26,520 nucleotides of DNA from DAOUFU01 sp034429275 (GTDB taxonomy: Bacteria; Chloroflexota; Anaerolineae; Aggregatilineales; Aggregatilineaceae), in the NCBI GenBank assembly GCA_034429275.1, contig DAOUFU010000068.1:1-26520 (forward strand), given 5' to 3'. Position 1 is the first letter of the stretch, and every line of letters begins with the position of its first letter. The notes under the pieces are model-generated. The model was not told where the DNA came from and did no database searches. It was given only the letters and a program-made list of their open reading frames with translations. A program made the position numbers and the translations under genes. Below, one piece after another: positions 6,332 through 14,339 of the stretch.

Positions 6332-7378
6332 TCATGTTGAACGCAGAATGTCCGCTGTAGCAATCAGTAGTTCAAGCACACGCTCGGCCACGTCTATCGT
6401 AGTCGGACCAAGCCCGCAGCTTGGGGTGAGCAAGCTACCCGCTGACAGGTCCCGATGCGATATCTGAACCCCGCGCCGGCCAGCTTTTTCTTCGATCAGC
6501 GCGAATCCTTGCCGCAAGCGTGCAGCCAGCTCGAGCGGGGTCATGTCCATCGCTTGCTCTGTATTGGGGACAATGCCCCAGGCGATCGTGCCGCCGCGAT
6601 CCAAAAACGCGCGAAGTTCCGCGGGATACAGCGCCAGGGTATCCAGAAAGCCGTACGCATCCAGGTTGAGTACATCAACATGGGTGGCCATCAATACCGA
6701 CCAATCGGTGTTGGCGCAGCAGTGGACCCCTGCCAGACTGCCCGCAGCGTGAATGGCGTCGAACACTTCGTTCAACATGGTCACTACCTGATCACGCTCC
6801 AGGCTGACATATGCCGAACCAAACGAAGCCATGTAGGGCTCGTCAACGAAGATCAGGGTATTGGGCCGCACCGTCTGCAAATGGTTGATCTGCCAGCGCG
6901 CGTTCATTTGCACATTTTTGACGATTACATCGGCCAACAGTTCGTCATACAGGCTCGCCCGGCCATTCTGGTCGGTAACGGTCAGGCCAAAACTCACCGG
7001 GCCGATAACCTGCCCTTTGGCCCATACGCCGGGGACTTCGGCCAGGGCGTGCAGCAACGCATGGAATCCTGCGGCGTATTCCTCGCTGAGCGAAAAGGCC
7101 TCCACATCATCCTGGAGATAGGCCGAATAAAAAACCTCCGCCACAACCAGAATCTCTTCGTTCACTTCAAACATGATTTTTTGACGCACAGGATCCACCG
7201 TCAGCGCGGGCAGGGCGGCGGAAAACTGCGTATACATGTTTTCGTAAAACGTCCGCCGTGGCAACTGCGGCCAGACCGGGATATCCAGCGCCCCAGCCAG
7301 TCGCCGCGACAGGGCATGGGCGTCTGGGTGAGGAAAACTGCCCACCATAGTGGTAGAATAATCCCGGAATGTGCTCAT
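6332..7378 (-). CDS. Core-type cobalamin-dependent-donor methionine synthase (MetE C-terminal domain family)
   Basis: 348 residues from ATG 7378 (AGGGG about nine nucleotides upstream; the longer frame to 7438 lacks a site). It corresponds to the catalytic barrel of cobalamin-independent methionine synthase without the N-terminal barrel. Zinc ligands expected for the family are visible: H219 and C221 in VHCCANTDW, E180 in VDEPYM, and C321 in TPSCGLG. Short MetE proteins of this size (core-MetE, described from Dehalococcoides) use methylcobalamin or a methyl-corrinoid protein rather than methyl-THF-triglutamate as donor. The position back-to-back with the CODH/ACS operon supports methyl supply from the corrinoid Fe-S protein. 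Alternatives: a UroD/MtaA-like methyltransferase or a betaine/other methyl transfer enzyme. Family confident, exact substrate inferred. Confidence 0.8.
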   Translation of the reverse strand: MSTFRDYSTTMVGSFPHPDAHALSRRLAGALDIPVWPQLPRRTFYENMYTQFSAALPALTVDPVRQKIMFEVNEEILVVAEVFYSAYLQDDVEAFSLSEEYAAGFHALLHALAEVPGVWAKGQVIGPVSFGLTVTDQNGRASLYDELLADVIVKNVQMNARWQINHLQTVRPNTLIFVDEPYMASFGSAYVSLERDQVVTMLNEVFDAIHAAGSLAGVHCCANTDWSVLMATHVDVLNLDAYGFLDTLALYPAELRAFLDRGGTIAWGIVPNTEQAMDMTPLELAARLRQGFALIEEKAGRRGVQISHRDLSAGSLLTPSCGLGPTTIDVAERVLELLIATADILRST

Positions 7379-7410
7379 CGGTGAGTCCCCTGACTCCGTG
7401 TCATTATCCC

Positions 7411-7438
7411 ATTTTAGTGCCCAACTGCCGCTGGACAA
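7411..7438 (-). promoter_or_regulatory. Candidate promoter for the core-MetE gene
   Basis: Minus strand TTGTCC (7438-7433), 16-nt spacer, TAAAAT (7416-7411), 33 nt before the start codon. It matches sigma-70 consensus at 4/6 and 5/6. Confidence 0.45.
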
Positions 7439-7482
7439 AGGCAGAGGTGACTATTGATATATTTCGTGGGGACGGATTGCAC

Positions 7483-7511
7483 TTGTTCCTTTTTTCACGA
7501 TGCTGTATACA
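7483..7511 (+). promoter_or_regulatory. Candidate promoter for the CODH/ACS operon
   Basis: TTGTTC (7483-7488), 17-nt spacer, TATACA (7506-7511). It would give a leader of about 125 nt before ATG 7645. The whole 7439-7640 stretch is AT-rich compared with the coding DNA, as expected for the divergent control region. Confidence 0.4.
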
Positions 7512-7621
7512 GGGATAAGGAGAAATATTGATACTGTTTGATGCTTTTTGAAACTTTATATAGAGTATTAAACAATCGCGATCTTTCCGACACGTTTTAC
7601 CTTAAACTAAAGACCCACTTA

Positions 7622-7636
7622 TCTCCTCAAAGGAGG
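7622..7636 (+). promoter_or_regulatory. Hairpin covering the operon's first ribosome-binding site
   Basis: CTCCT (7623-7627) pairs with AGGAG (7631-7635) across CAA, and the G at 7636 can pair with T 7622. The AGGAGGG sequence is the ribosome-binding site of the first gene, so the stem would hide it unless opened. Two ATGs follow at 7641 and 7645; only 7645 has useful spacing (7 nt) and opens a long frame. Confidence 0.4.
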
Positions 7637-7644
7637 GTCGATGG

Positions 7645-8055
7645 ATGCAACGTTACGTTTTACACCTCCCTTCTCTCTATGGTGACCATCATGTAATTGA
7701 GGTCCGGCGCATCCTATCAGGGATACCCGGAATCGTGAATGTGTTCGCCAGTAGCGCTTTTCATAGTGTCGAATTTACTTTTGACCCCGCTGTGATCGAT
7801 GCAGCCTCTATCATTTCCACGCTTGCCGAAGCCGGCTATTCGGACCAGTTTGTGGTTCCCACTGAGACACGAGTCTCCGCACATTCCGAGGGTAGCATGA
7901 AATCGTCCTTCCGTCATTCGATCGCCTATCGTCAGGTTGGCAGCACCATTAGTTTCGCTCAGAACACCAGTTACCTTGGCCGTCCGTTGTGGCCCTGCCC
8001 AGGCATGGGGGTCATCAAAGGGAAAATTCCCGAAGAAGATATAGGCGATGACTAA
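7645..8055 (+). CDS. HMA-fold-like protein without metal cysteines, first gene of the CODH/ACS operon
   Basis: 136 residues. Residues 1-66 follow the beta-alpha-beta-beta-alpha-beta pattern of heavy-metal-associated domains: YVLHLPSLYGDHHVIEVRR, then GIPGIVNVFASSAFHSVEFTFDP, then ASIISTLAEAGY. The CxxC metal site of that family is replaced by LYGDHH, so histidines and an aspartate occupy its place. The remaining ~70 residues are polar and end in a compact segment with RPLWPCPGMGVIKGK and an acidic tail. It overlaps acsA by 8 nt, so the two are coupled. A role in nickel or cluster handling for CODH is possible, but no function is known to me; the fold assignment is by pattern. Confidence 0.65.
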   Translation: MQRYVLHLPSLYGDHHVIEVRRILSGIPGIVNVFASSAFHSVEFTFDPAVIDAASIISTLAEAGYSDQFVVPTETRVSAHSEGSMKSSFRHSIAYRQVGSTISFAQNTSYLGRPLWPCPGMGVIKGKIPEEDIGDD

Positions 8056-10063
8056 GACAAAACGAACCCCAGACGAGTTTTCCGCTGATCCTGCGGCCCA
8101 GGAAATGCTGGCCCGTGCCGAGAAACTTGGCCTTCCCACCGCATTTACTCGGGCAGACGAACTGGCTCCCTGCAACATTGGTTCCGCTGGCATGTGCTGC
8201 AAATTGTGCGGCATGGGACCCTGCCGTCTCACTAAAGAGGGGCAGACCGGCATCTGCGGGGCCACCATCGACACCATTCAGGCCCGCAATCTCATTCGCG
8301 CCATCGCTGCCGGGGCAGCTGCACACTCCGACCACGGGCGGGACATGGCGTTTACGCTGAAGGCGGTCGCCAACGGCCAGACCGAGGGTTACGTCATCCG
8401 CGATGTCGCCAAACTGCGCACCATCGCCCAGTTATACGGAATCCCCATTGAAGGCCGCGCTCCCGAAGAAATCGCTAACGACCTGGCCGACCTGTATATT
8501 GCTCAATTCGGCCAGCAAAAAGGCCAGGTCGCCCCAATCGCCCGCGCGCCGGAAAAACGCCGTGAGCGCTGGCAGCAGGTCAATGTCATCCCGCGCGGTG
8601 TAGACCGCGAAGTCGTCGAAGCCCTGCACCGCACCCATATCGGCGACGATCAAGACCCGACTCATATCCTGGAACACGCGGTGCGTACCGCCTTGGCCGA
8701 CGGCTGGGGCGGGAGCCTGATCGCCACCGATATTTCCGATATTCTTTTTGGTACGCCTGCTCCGCTCTATGGACAGGCCAACCTTGGCGTCTTGCGCAAG
8801 GATATGGTCAATGTGGTCGTGCACGGTCATGAACCCACCTTGAGCGAAATGCTGGTGGCTGCTTCCCAAGACCCTGAGATCATTGCTTACGCGCGCGCCG
8901 CCGGAGCCGGTGGGATCAATCTGGCCGGGATTTGCTGCACCGCCAACGAAATCCTGATGCGCCAGGGAATCCCTGCTGCCGGAAACTTCTTGCAGCAGGA
9001 ATTAGCCATTCTGACCGGCGCAGTTGAAGCGATGGTGGTGGATGTTCAATGTGTGATGCAGGCGTTGGTGGCGCTGGCCGAGAACTTCCACACTCTGGTG
9101 ATTACCACATCACCCAAGGTGAAAATCAAGGGCGCGACTCACATCGAGTTCGACGAACACCGTGCACTCACCATCGCCAAACAAATTTTGAAACAGGCGA
9201 TCGACAATTTCCACAACCGGGGTGAGATCCAGATTCCGGACGTGCGCGAAGACCTTATCCCCGGCTTTTCGCACGAATATATCAACTATATGTTAGGCGG
9301 CAGCTACCGCGCCTCGTTCCGCCCGCTCAATGACGCCATCATGGCCGGTCGAATTCGCGGCGTGGCGGCAGTAGTGGGCTGCAACAATCCGCGCAGCCGT
9401 CATGATCACCTGCACACATACGTGACCAGGGAGCTTCTCAAGCGAGATGTCCTGGTGGTCGAAACCGGCTGCGGAGCCATCGCCAGCGCCAAGCTGGGGC
9501 TGCTGCTCGGCGAAGCCGGGCTGAACCAGGTTGGGCCGGGCTTGCGCGAAATCTGCGAGGCCGTGGGTATTCCGCCCGTGCTGCACATGGGATCGTGTGT
9601 GGACAATTCGCGAATCCTTACCGTGCTGACCCAGATGGTGAACGAAGGCGGCCTGGGTGACGACATCGACCAGGTACCCGCTGTTGGCCTGGCTCCCGAA
9701 TGGATGAGCGAAAAAGCCCTTTCCATCGCCACCTACTGCGTCGCATCTGGCGTATACGTCATTTTCGGCGGGGCGTCTCCGGTGAGCGGAATGCCCGATC
9801 GCGTCTCCGACAGCGACATCGTTTTGCGCTATATCAGCGCCGGGTGGGAATCTCTGTATGGGGGCAAGCTGGAATTCGTCGCCGACCCCGACGAGATGAT
9901 CCGACGCACACTGGATCACATCGATCGGAAACGTGCGGCACTGGGTCTGCCTGCCTATGACCCGGCTCGTTTCGGGCGCAGCGGGGATGCGCGAATCCGT
10001 GAATTGGAATCCCTCCCGCTGGAAAACCGCCATGCGGCCCTGTACGGTTCACCGGGTAAATAG
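8048..10063 (+). CDS. acsA: Carbon monoxide dehydrogenase catalytic subunit (CODH, beta subunit of CODH/ACS)
   Basis: 671 residues, the usual length of bacterial Ni-CODH (CooS/AcsA). It reduces CO2 to CO on the Ni-Fe-S C-cluster and passes CO to ACS. Cluster ligands are present: C42, C50, C51, C54, C59 and C70 in the N-terminal PCN...MCCKLCGMGPC...GICG region (D- and B-clusters), and the C-cluster set H261 (HGHEP), C297 (ICCTANE), C335 (VQCVMQ), C445 (VGCNNPR), C475 (ETGCGA) and C517 (GSCVDN). Its start overlaps the end of the HMA-like gene and it is followed 11 nt later by acsB, so this is the carbonyl-branch CODH rather than a stand-alone CooS. cooS is an equally valid name. Confidence 0.97.
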   Translation: MTKTKRTPDEFSADPAAQEMLARAEKLGLPTAFTRADELAPCNIGSAGMCCKLCGMGPCRLTKEGQTGICGATIDTIQARNLIRAIAAGAAAHSDHGRDMAFTLKAVANGQTEGYVIRDVAKLRTIAQLYGIPIEGRAPEEIANDLADLYIAQFGQQKGQVAPIARAPEKRRERWQQVNVIPRGVDREVVEALHRTHIGDDQDPTHILEHAVRTALADGWGGSLIATDISDILFGTPAPLYGQANLGVLRKDMVNVVVHGHEPTLSEMLVAASQDPEIIAYARAAGAGGINLAGICCTANEILMRQGIPAAGNFLQQELAILTGAVEAMVVDVQCVMQALVALAENFHTLVITTSPKVKIKGATHIEFDEHRALTIAKQILKQAIDNFHNRGEIQIPDVREDLIPGFSHEYINYMLGGSYRASFRPLNDAIMAGRIRGVAAVVGCNNPRSRHDHLHTYVTRELLKRDVLVVETGCGAIASAKLGLLLGEAGLNQVGPGLREICEAVGIPPVLHMGSCVDNSRILTVLTQMVNEGGLGDDIDQVPAVGLAPEWMSEKALSIATYCVASGVYVIFGGASPVSGMPDRVSDSDIVLRYISAGWESLYGGKLEFVADPDEMIRRTLDHIDRKRAALGLPAYDPARFGRSGDARIRELESLPLENRHAALYGSPGK

Positions 10064-10074
10064 GAGAAACGTCC

Positions 10075-12366
10075 ATGTCTCGCTATATCGCCACCCGCGC
10101 CATTCGCGGCGCGAATGCGTTGGTTACTGAGGCGGAGTTGATGCTCGGCCAGGCGCTGGCCGAAAAAGGACCGGATACGCCGGTCCAGTTCCCCAACACC
10201 GCGTATTATCTCCCGGTGATCCTGGGTATGACCGGCCACGAAGTGCAGACTCTCGGCCAGCTCGGCCCTGTGCTTGAGCATGCACGTTCCCTGCTGCACC
10301 CGGTCCCGTCCGAAGCGCGCTGGACGCCTTACCTGGGGGAGACCCTCGACAGCGGCATGGCGACCTTGCTGGCCGCCGAAACCATCGAAGCGATCCGCTT
10401 TGCTTATGGTCTTCAGCCAGAGCCTCTGGAGCAGTTCAAACAGGCTGGGGGCGCCGGGACGAGCTTCACCAGCCCGGATAACGGGCAGGGCGGTAAGCTA
10501 AACGGACACCTTAATGGGCCGATCGACGACATTCAGCTTCGTTCCTGGGGCATCCAGCTGGTAGATGGCCGGATGCCGGGGTTTGCGGCGATTGTCGGCG
10601 CGGCGAAATCCAACGAGGTCGCTGTAAAAATCATCCGCGAGCTGCAAAAACGCAACATCCTGTGTTTCCTCTCTGGCAATGTCAACGGCAGAAGCATCAT
10701 CCACCAGTTGTTGGAAGAAGGTGTCGAGCTGGGTTACGACACCTACACCGTGCCGTTCGGTACCGATACCATCAGCGCGATTTACGCACTGGGGTTCGCG
10801 GTACGCTCGGCGCTCACGTTCGGCGGGCTAAAAGGCGGCATGGCGCGCGAAATCTTGCTCTATAACAAGGAGCGCGTTTTCGCGTTTGTGCTGGCCCTGG
10901 GAGAAGTGGACGACCTGAAATATGCAGCGGCGGCAGGAGCCATCAACTTTGGCTTCCCGGTGATCGCCGATACCGTCATCCCAGAAATCCTGCCCACCGG
11001 GGTGACCACCTACGAACACGTGGTCAGTATGCCCTTTCTCGAAATCGAGGGCGCGGACGACCTGGAACGCGCCGAACGCCTCGTGCAAAAATGCATCGAG
11101 GTGCGCGGAGTCAAAGTGAGCGTCGCCAATGTGCCGGTGCCGGTGCCCTACGGATCCGCGTTTGAGGGCGAAGTCGTGCGCAAAGCCGATATGCGGGTGG
11201 AGTTCGGCGGCAAGTATGCTCGCTGTTTTGAATACCTGTTTATGACCGATCTCGATGAGATTGTCGATGGCAAGATTGAGGTAGTGGGGCCGGGCTATGA
11301 ACATATCGAGCCGCAGGGCCACATGGACCTGGGGATCGTGGTTCAGGTCGCCGGGCGGCAGATGCAGAAAGATTTCGAGCCGGTGCTCGAACGCCAGATT
11401 CACTACTTCATCAACGGCGCATCTGGCATCCAGCATATTGGTCAGCGTGATATCGCCTGGATTCGCATTTCTACGGCTGCCGCCGATAAGGGATTCACCC
11501 TGGAGCACTTCGGCAAGATCCTGCACGCCCGCTTGCACGCCGATTTTGGTGCGATCGTGGATAAAGTCCAGGTCACGATCTACACCGATCCAACGCGGCT
11601 GCCGGTGTGGTTGGAGCGCGCGCGCGAAGCCTACGCCTATCGCAACCGCCGCCTGGCCGACTTGACCGATACTGCCGTGGACGAGTTCTATAGCTGTACG
11701 TTGTGCCAGTCCTTCGCGCCGGACCATGTGTGCATCGTCAGTCCGGAGCGGCTGGGGTTGTGCGGCGCTTACAACTGGCTCGACTGCAAAGCGTCGTTCA
11801 GCATTAACCCCACTGGGCCAAACCAGCCGATCAAACTTGGCGCGGCCATCGATCCGGTCAAGGGATACTGGCCGGGCATCAATTCCTACGCAGTGCGCGC
11901 TTCGCACGGCTCGGTGAGTGAAGTTGCCATGTATTCGATCATGGAAAATCCCATGACGGCCTGCGGCTGTTTTGAATGTATCGTGATGTTGATCCCCGAA
12001 GCCAACGGTGTGATGGTTGTCAGCCGCGAGGACACCAGCATGACTCCCGCTGGAATGACGTTCAGCACCCTGGCTGGGATGGCTGGCGGTGGCCTGCAAA
12101 CGCCCGGCGTGATGGGGGTCGGCAAGTTCTACCTGGTCAGCCCCAAGTTCATCTATGCCGACGGCGGTTTTAAGCGCGTGGTATGGATGAGTAGTGTTTT
12201 GAAGGAGAGTATGGCAGAAGAGCTTCAACGCGTGGCCGAGCGTGAAGGAGATCCAGACCTGATCAACAGGATCGCCGACGAGCGCCAGGTGACCACGGTC
12301 GATGAGCTGCTGGCCTGGCTGGAGGAACATAATCACCCGGCCTTGTTGATGGCCCCAATTTTCTAA
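10075..12366 (+). CDS. acsB: Acetyl-CoA synthase (CODH/ACS alpha subunit)
   Basis: 763 residues. It joins CO, the methyl group of the corrinoid protein and CoA into acetyl-CoA at the nickel A-cluster. A-cluster cysteines are clear: C541 and C544 (SCTLC), C553 (HVCIV) and C563 (GLCGAYN) for the [4Fe-4S], and C630-G631-C632 (ACGCFECI), whose CGC motif holds the distal nickel. The N-terminal domain that binds CODH and carries the CO tunnel is present, so this is the bacterial type, not the short archaeal one. It is about 30 residues longer than the well-known ~730-residue enzymes; a Gly/Asn-rich insert (about 122-148, GGAGTSFTSPDNGQGG) accounts for much of this. AGGAG precedes the ATG. Confidence 0.97.
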   Translation: MSRYIATRAIRGANALVTEAELMLGQALAEKGPDTPVQFPNTAYYLPVILGMTGHEVQTLGQLGPVLEHARSLLHPVPSEARWTPYLGETLDSGMATLLAAETIEAIRFAYGLQPEPLEQFKQAGGAGTSFTSPDNGQGGKLNGHLNGPIDDIQLRSWGIQLVDGRMPGFAAIVGAAKSNEVAVKIIRELQKRNILCFLSGNVNGRSIIHQLLEEGVELGYDTYTVPFGTDTISAIYALGFAVRSALTFGGLKGGMAREILLYNKERVFAFVLALGEVDDLKYAAAAGAINFGFPVIADTVIPEILPTGVTTYEHVVSMPFLEIEGADDLERAERLVQKCIEVRGVKVSVANVPVPVPYGSAFEGEVVRKADMRVEFGGKYARCFEYLFMTDLDEIVDGKIEVVGPGYEHIEPQGHMDLGIVVQVAGRQMQKDFEPVLERQIHYFINGASGIQHIGQRDIAWIRISTAAADKGFTLEHFGKILHARLHADFGAIVDKVQVTIYTDPTRLPVWLERAREAYAYRNRRLADLTDTAVDEFYSCTLCQSFAPDHVCIVSPERLGLCGAYNWLDCKASFSINPTGPNQPIKLGAAIDPVKGYWPGINSYAVRASHGSVSEVAMYSIMENPMTACGCFECIVMLIPEANGVMVVSREDTSMTPAGMTFSTLAGMAGGGLQTPGVMGVGKFYLVSPKFIYADGGFKRVVWMSSVLKESMAEELQRVAEREGDPDLINRIADERQVTTVDELLAWLEEHNHPALLMAPIF

Positions 12367-12384
12367 ACGGAGCAAGGGGTAGAG

Positions 12385-12918
12385 ATGGCGAGTGAGATCA
12401 AGCTGGTGCGTGACCTGATGACTGTCGGGGTGCCGACCTGTGCGTCCGATACGCCGGTCATGGATATCGCTCGCTTGCTCCTGGAACATGATCTGGAAGC
12501 TGTAGTCGTGTTGGATGCTGAGGGACATGCGGTTGGCATGGTTGGCCGCGAGGAGTTGGCGCGAGCATTTGCCCGCGCTGCCACGCGCGACGACTGCAAT
12601 CACCTGCTCGCTGAAGCGGTGATGTCGGAGCATGTCCCCCAGGTTCCGCCGGATATCCCACTCGCAGCAGCGATCCAGATCATGCTGGACCAGCGGGTAC
12701 GTGTCGTTTTTTTGATGCACCACGCCGAAGGAATCCAGTATCCCGCAGCGATGCTGTCGTTTAACCATATTCTGCGCTTCCTGGTGGCAAACCCGGAAGA
12801 CCTGCGCAATCTGGGTATCAAGGCGGATCGGGAACCCCCACTGGCCGCGTTCATCCGGCGGCGCGACGATGCCCGGCGGCAGAACTTGTCGCCCGGCGAT
12901 CGGTCGAGTAGTGAATGA
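12385..12918 (+). CDS. Tandem CBS-domain protein
   Basis: 177 residues with two CBS motifs: residues 7-65 (VRDLMTVGVPTCASDTPVMDIARLL ... AVGMVGREEL, split here) and about 75-140 (LAEAVMSEHVPQVPPDIPLAAAIQIM ... PAAMLSFNHIL). A basic tail (FIRRRDDARRQ) follows. No fused enzymatic or transport domain. CBS pairs bind adenosyl ligands such as AMP, ATP or SAM, so the protein may report energy or methyl status to the CODH/ACS complex. It lies 18 nt after acsB and 12 nt before the next gene, inside the operon. The domain call is firm; the ligand and target are inference. Confidence 0.85.
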   Translation: MASEIKLVRDLMTVGVPTCASDTPVMDIARLLLEHDLEAVVVLDAEGHAVGMVGREELARAFARAATRDDCNHLLAEAVMSEHVPQVPPDIPLAAAIQIMLDQRVRVVFLMHHAEGIQYPAAMLSFNHILRFLVANPEDLRNLGIKADREPPLAAFIRRRDDARRQNLSPGDRSSSE

Positions 12919-12930
12919 AGGAGACAGGAG

Positions 12931-13305
12931 ATGGGTCACGTATCGGTGATGGGACCTTATCGTCTCACCAAAGATGAGATTGCCGCCGTGGTAGCAGAAA
13001 AATCGCCGGGCAGTTTTGTGCTCGGCCACCTGCTGCCGGACAACACTTTCGTCCCCCGGCTGGTAGGCCGGTCCGATTCCGATATACGCCAGGAACTGGA
13101 ATTGCAGGCACAGTTGGCCCCGGCGCTAGATGCCTTCACGTTTTGTTATGCCGACAGCCCGCACCTGGCCTTTGAACAAGAGTGTCGTGATTTTCACACC
13201 TGTGCTGAGTGCGACGCGCTGGAAAGCCCTCGCCATCCGACGCGACCCAGTCATACCCACTGGTTGTGCCCGGTGTGTGGCGAAGAGTTTTTAAAACTGA
13301 AATAA
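12931..13305 (+). CDS. Uncharacterised GIY-YIG-like / zinc-ribbon protein of the CODH/ACS operon
   Basis: 124 residues. Residues 7-90 resemble small degenerate GIY-YIG-fold proteins: GPYRLTKDEIAAV, SPGSFVLG, then RLVGRSDSDIRQEL and FTFCYADSPHLAFEQECRDFH. The classical catalytic tyrosines are not evident. The C-terminal part carries CAEC (C91, C94) and CPVC (C113, C116), with histidines between, forming a probable zinc ribbon or rubredoxin-like metal site. It lies between the CBS gene and acsD with AGGAG in front. Nuclease activity is doubtful; metal binding is likely. No function is known to me. Confidence 0.6.
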   Translation: MGHVSVMGPYRLTKDEIAAVVAEKSPGSFVLGHLLPDNTFVPRLVGRSDSDIRQELELQAQLAPALDAFTFCYADSPHLAFEQECRDFHTCAECDALESPRHPTRPSHTHWLCPVCGEEFLKLK

Positions 13306-13348
13306 CCCTGGCTGAGCATTCTTCTTTGGCTGACGGAAGGAGAATCTG

Positions 13349-14323
13349 ATGGGCGTGGAAATTCCACGAGATTCATGGTCTGGTTCGGTTCGTGTGGTCA
13401 CTCTTGGCGCAACTGCCGCCGACCACGGCACGCGCGCCCGCACTGTGACGGTTGGTGGGGCGCGCACGCTGCCCTTTTTGCATTTTGAACAACCTACCCT
13501 CAACACACCGGTGATCGCCGCCGAAATCACCAGCAGCCGTCCGGCAGATTGGTCACCGCTGCTTCTGGCTGCCTGGGGCGAGGCGATAGACAGCCCGGCT
13601 GCCTGGGCGCGAGCCGCTGAAGTCGCCGGGGTCGATCTGTTGGTGCTGAGTCTGCGCCCCACCCAGGCCGACGGCTCCCCAATGACGCCCGAAGCGGCGG
13701 TAGCAATCACCCAGTCCGTGTTGAGCGCCAGCGGGCTGCCGCTGCTGGTGTATGGCCCCGGCCAGGCTGACCTGGACAATGCCTTGTTGGTCCCGGTCGC
13801 CGAAGCCACCAAGGGTGAGCGGATTGGATTGGGCATCTGTGAGGACAAGAATTACCGCACAATCGTTGCAGCGGCGCTGGCCAACGATCATCGGGTAGTC
13901 GCGCGCTCCCCGATGGATGTAAACCTTGCCAAGCAGCTCAACATCCTGATCACGGACATGGGACTGCCGCTGGATCGTATCCTGATGGATCCCACCACCG
14001 GCGCGCTTGGGTACGGGATCGAATATGGCTATTCGGTGATGGAACGCCTGCGTCTGGCGGCCCTGCAAGGCGACGCGATGACACAGCTCCCGATGATTGT
14101 CATGCCGGGCTTTGAGGCCTGGAAGACTAAAGAAGCCAAAGTGGGCGATGGTGTGCCCGCCAGTTGGGGCGACTGGCAGGAACGCGCCATCCTGTGGGAA
14201 ACGCTCACCGCGGTGACCCTGCTCGAATCGGGGGCCGATATTGTCGTGTTGCGGCATCCTGAAAGCTTCCGGCGCATTCGCGCGGCGATCGATGCGTTGA
14301 TGGCTGTCGCGGCCCAGGTATAA
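13349..14323 (+). CDS. acsD: Corrinoid iron-sulfur protein small subunit
   Basis: 324 residues, close to the usual length. This is the TIM-barrel subunit (CdhD family) that, with AcsC, holds the corrinoid which carries the methyl group from AcsE to ACS. Family-typical stretches include RTLPFLHFEQPT, RPADWSPLL, LGICEDKNYRTIVAAAL, RSPMDVNLAKQLNIL and TGALGYGIEYGYSVMERLR. No iron-sulfur motif, as expected for this subunit. It is followed 16 nt later by acsC. GGAAGGAG lies in front of the ATG. Confidence 0.95.
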   Translation: MGVEIPRDSWSGSVRVVTLGATAADHGTRARTVTVGGARTLPFLHFEQPTLNTPVIAAEITSSRPADWSPLLLAAWGEAIDSPAAWARAAEVAGVDLLVLSLRPTQADGSPMTPEAAVAITQSVLSASGLPLLVYGPGQADLDNALLVPVAEATKGERIGLGICEDKNYRTIVAAALANDHRVVARSPMDVNLAKQLNILITDMGLPLDRILMDPTTGALGYGIEYGYSVMERLRLAALQGDAMTQLPMIVMPGFEAWKTKEAKVGDGVPASWGDWQERAILWETLTAVTLLESGADIVVLRHPESFRRIRAAIDALMAVAAQV

Positions 14324-14339
14324 AGGTCAGGGGGATTCT

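Noticed and set aside
6151..6363. N-terminal extension of fhs to 6363
   Set aside because: The added residues are unrelated to the family and overlap the end of the core-MetE gene; a ribosome-binding site stands before ATG 6150.
6455..7384. 309-residue plus-strand open frame
   Set aside because: Antisense to the core-MetE gene, whose zinc ligands and length are right.
10828..13029. 733-residue minus-strand open frame
   Set aside because: It covers acsB and the CBS gene in antisense; both plus-strand genes have full family motifs, so this is a codon-bias shadow.
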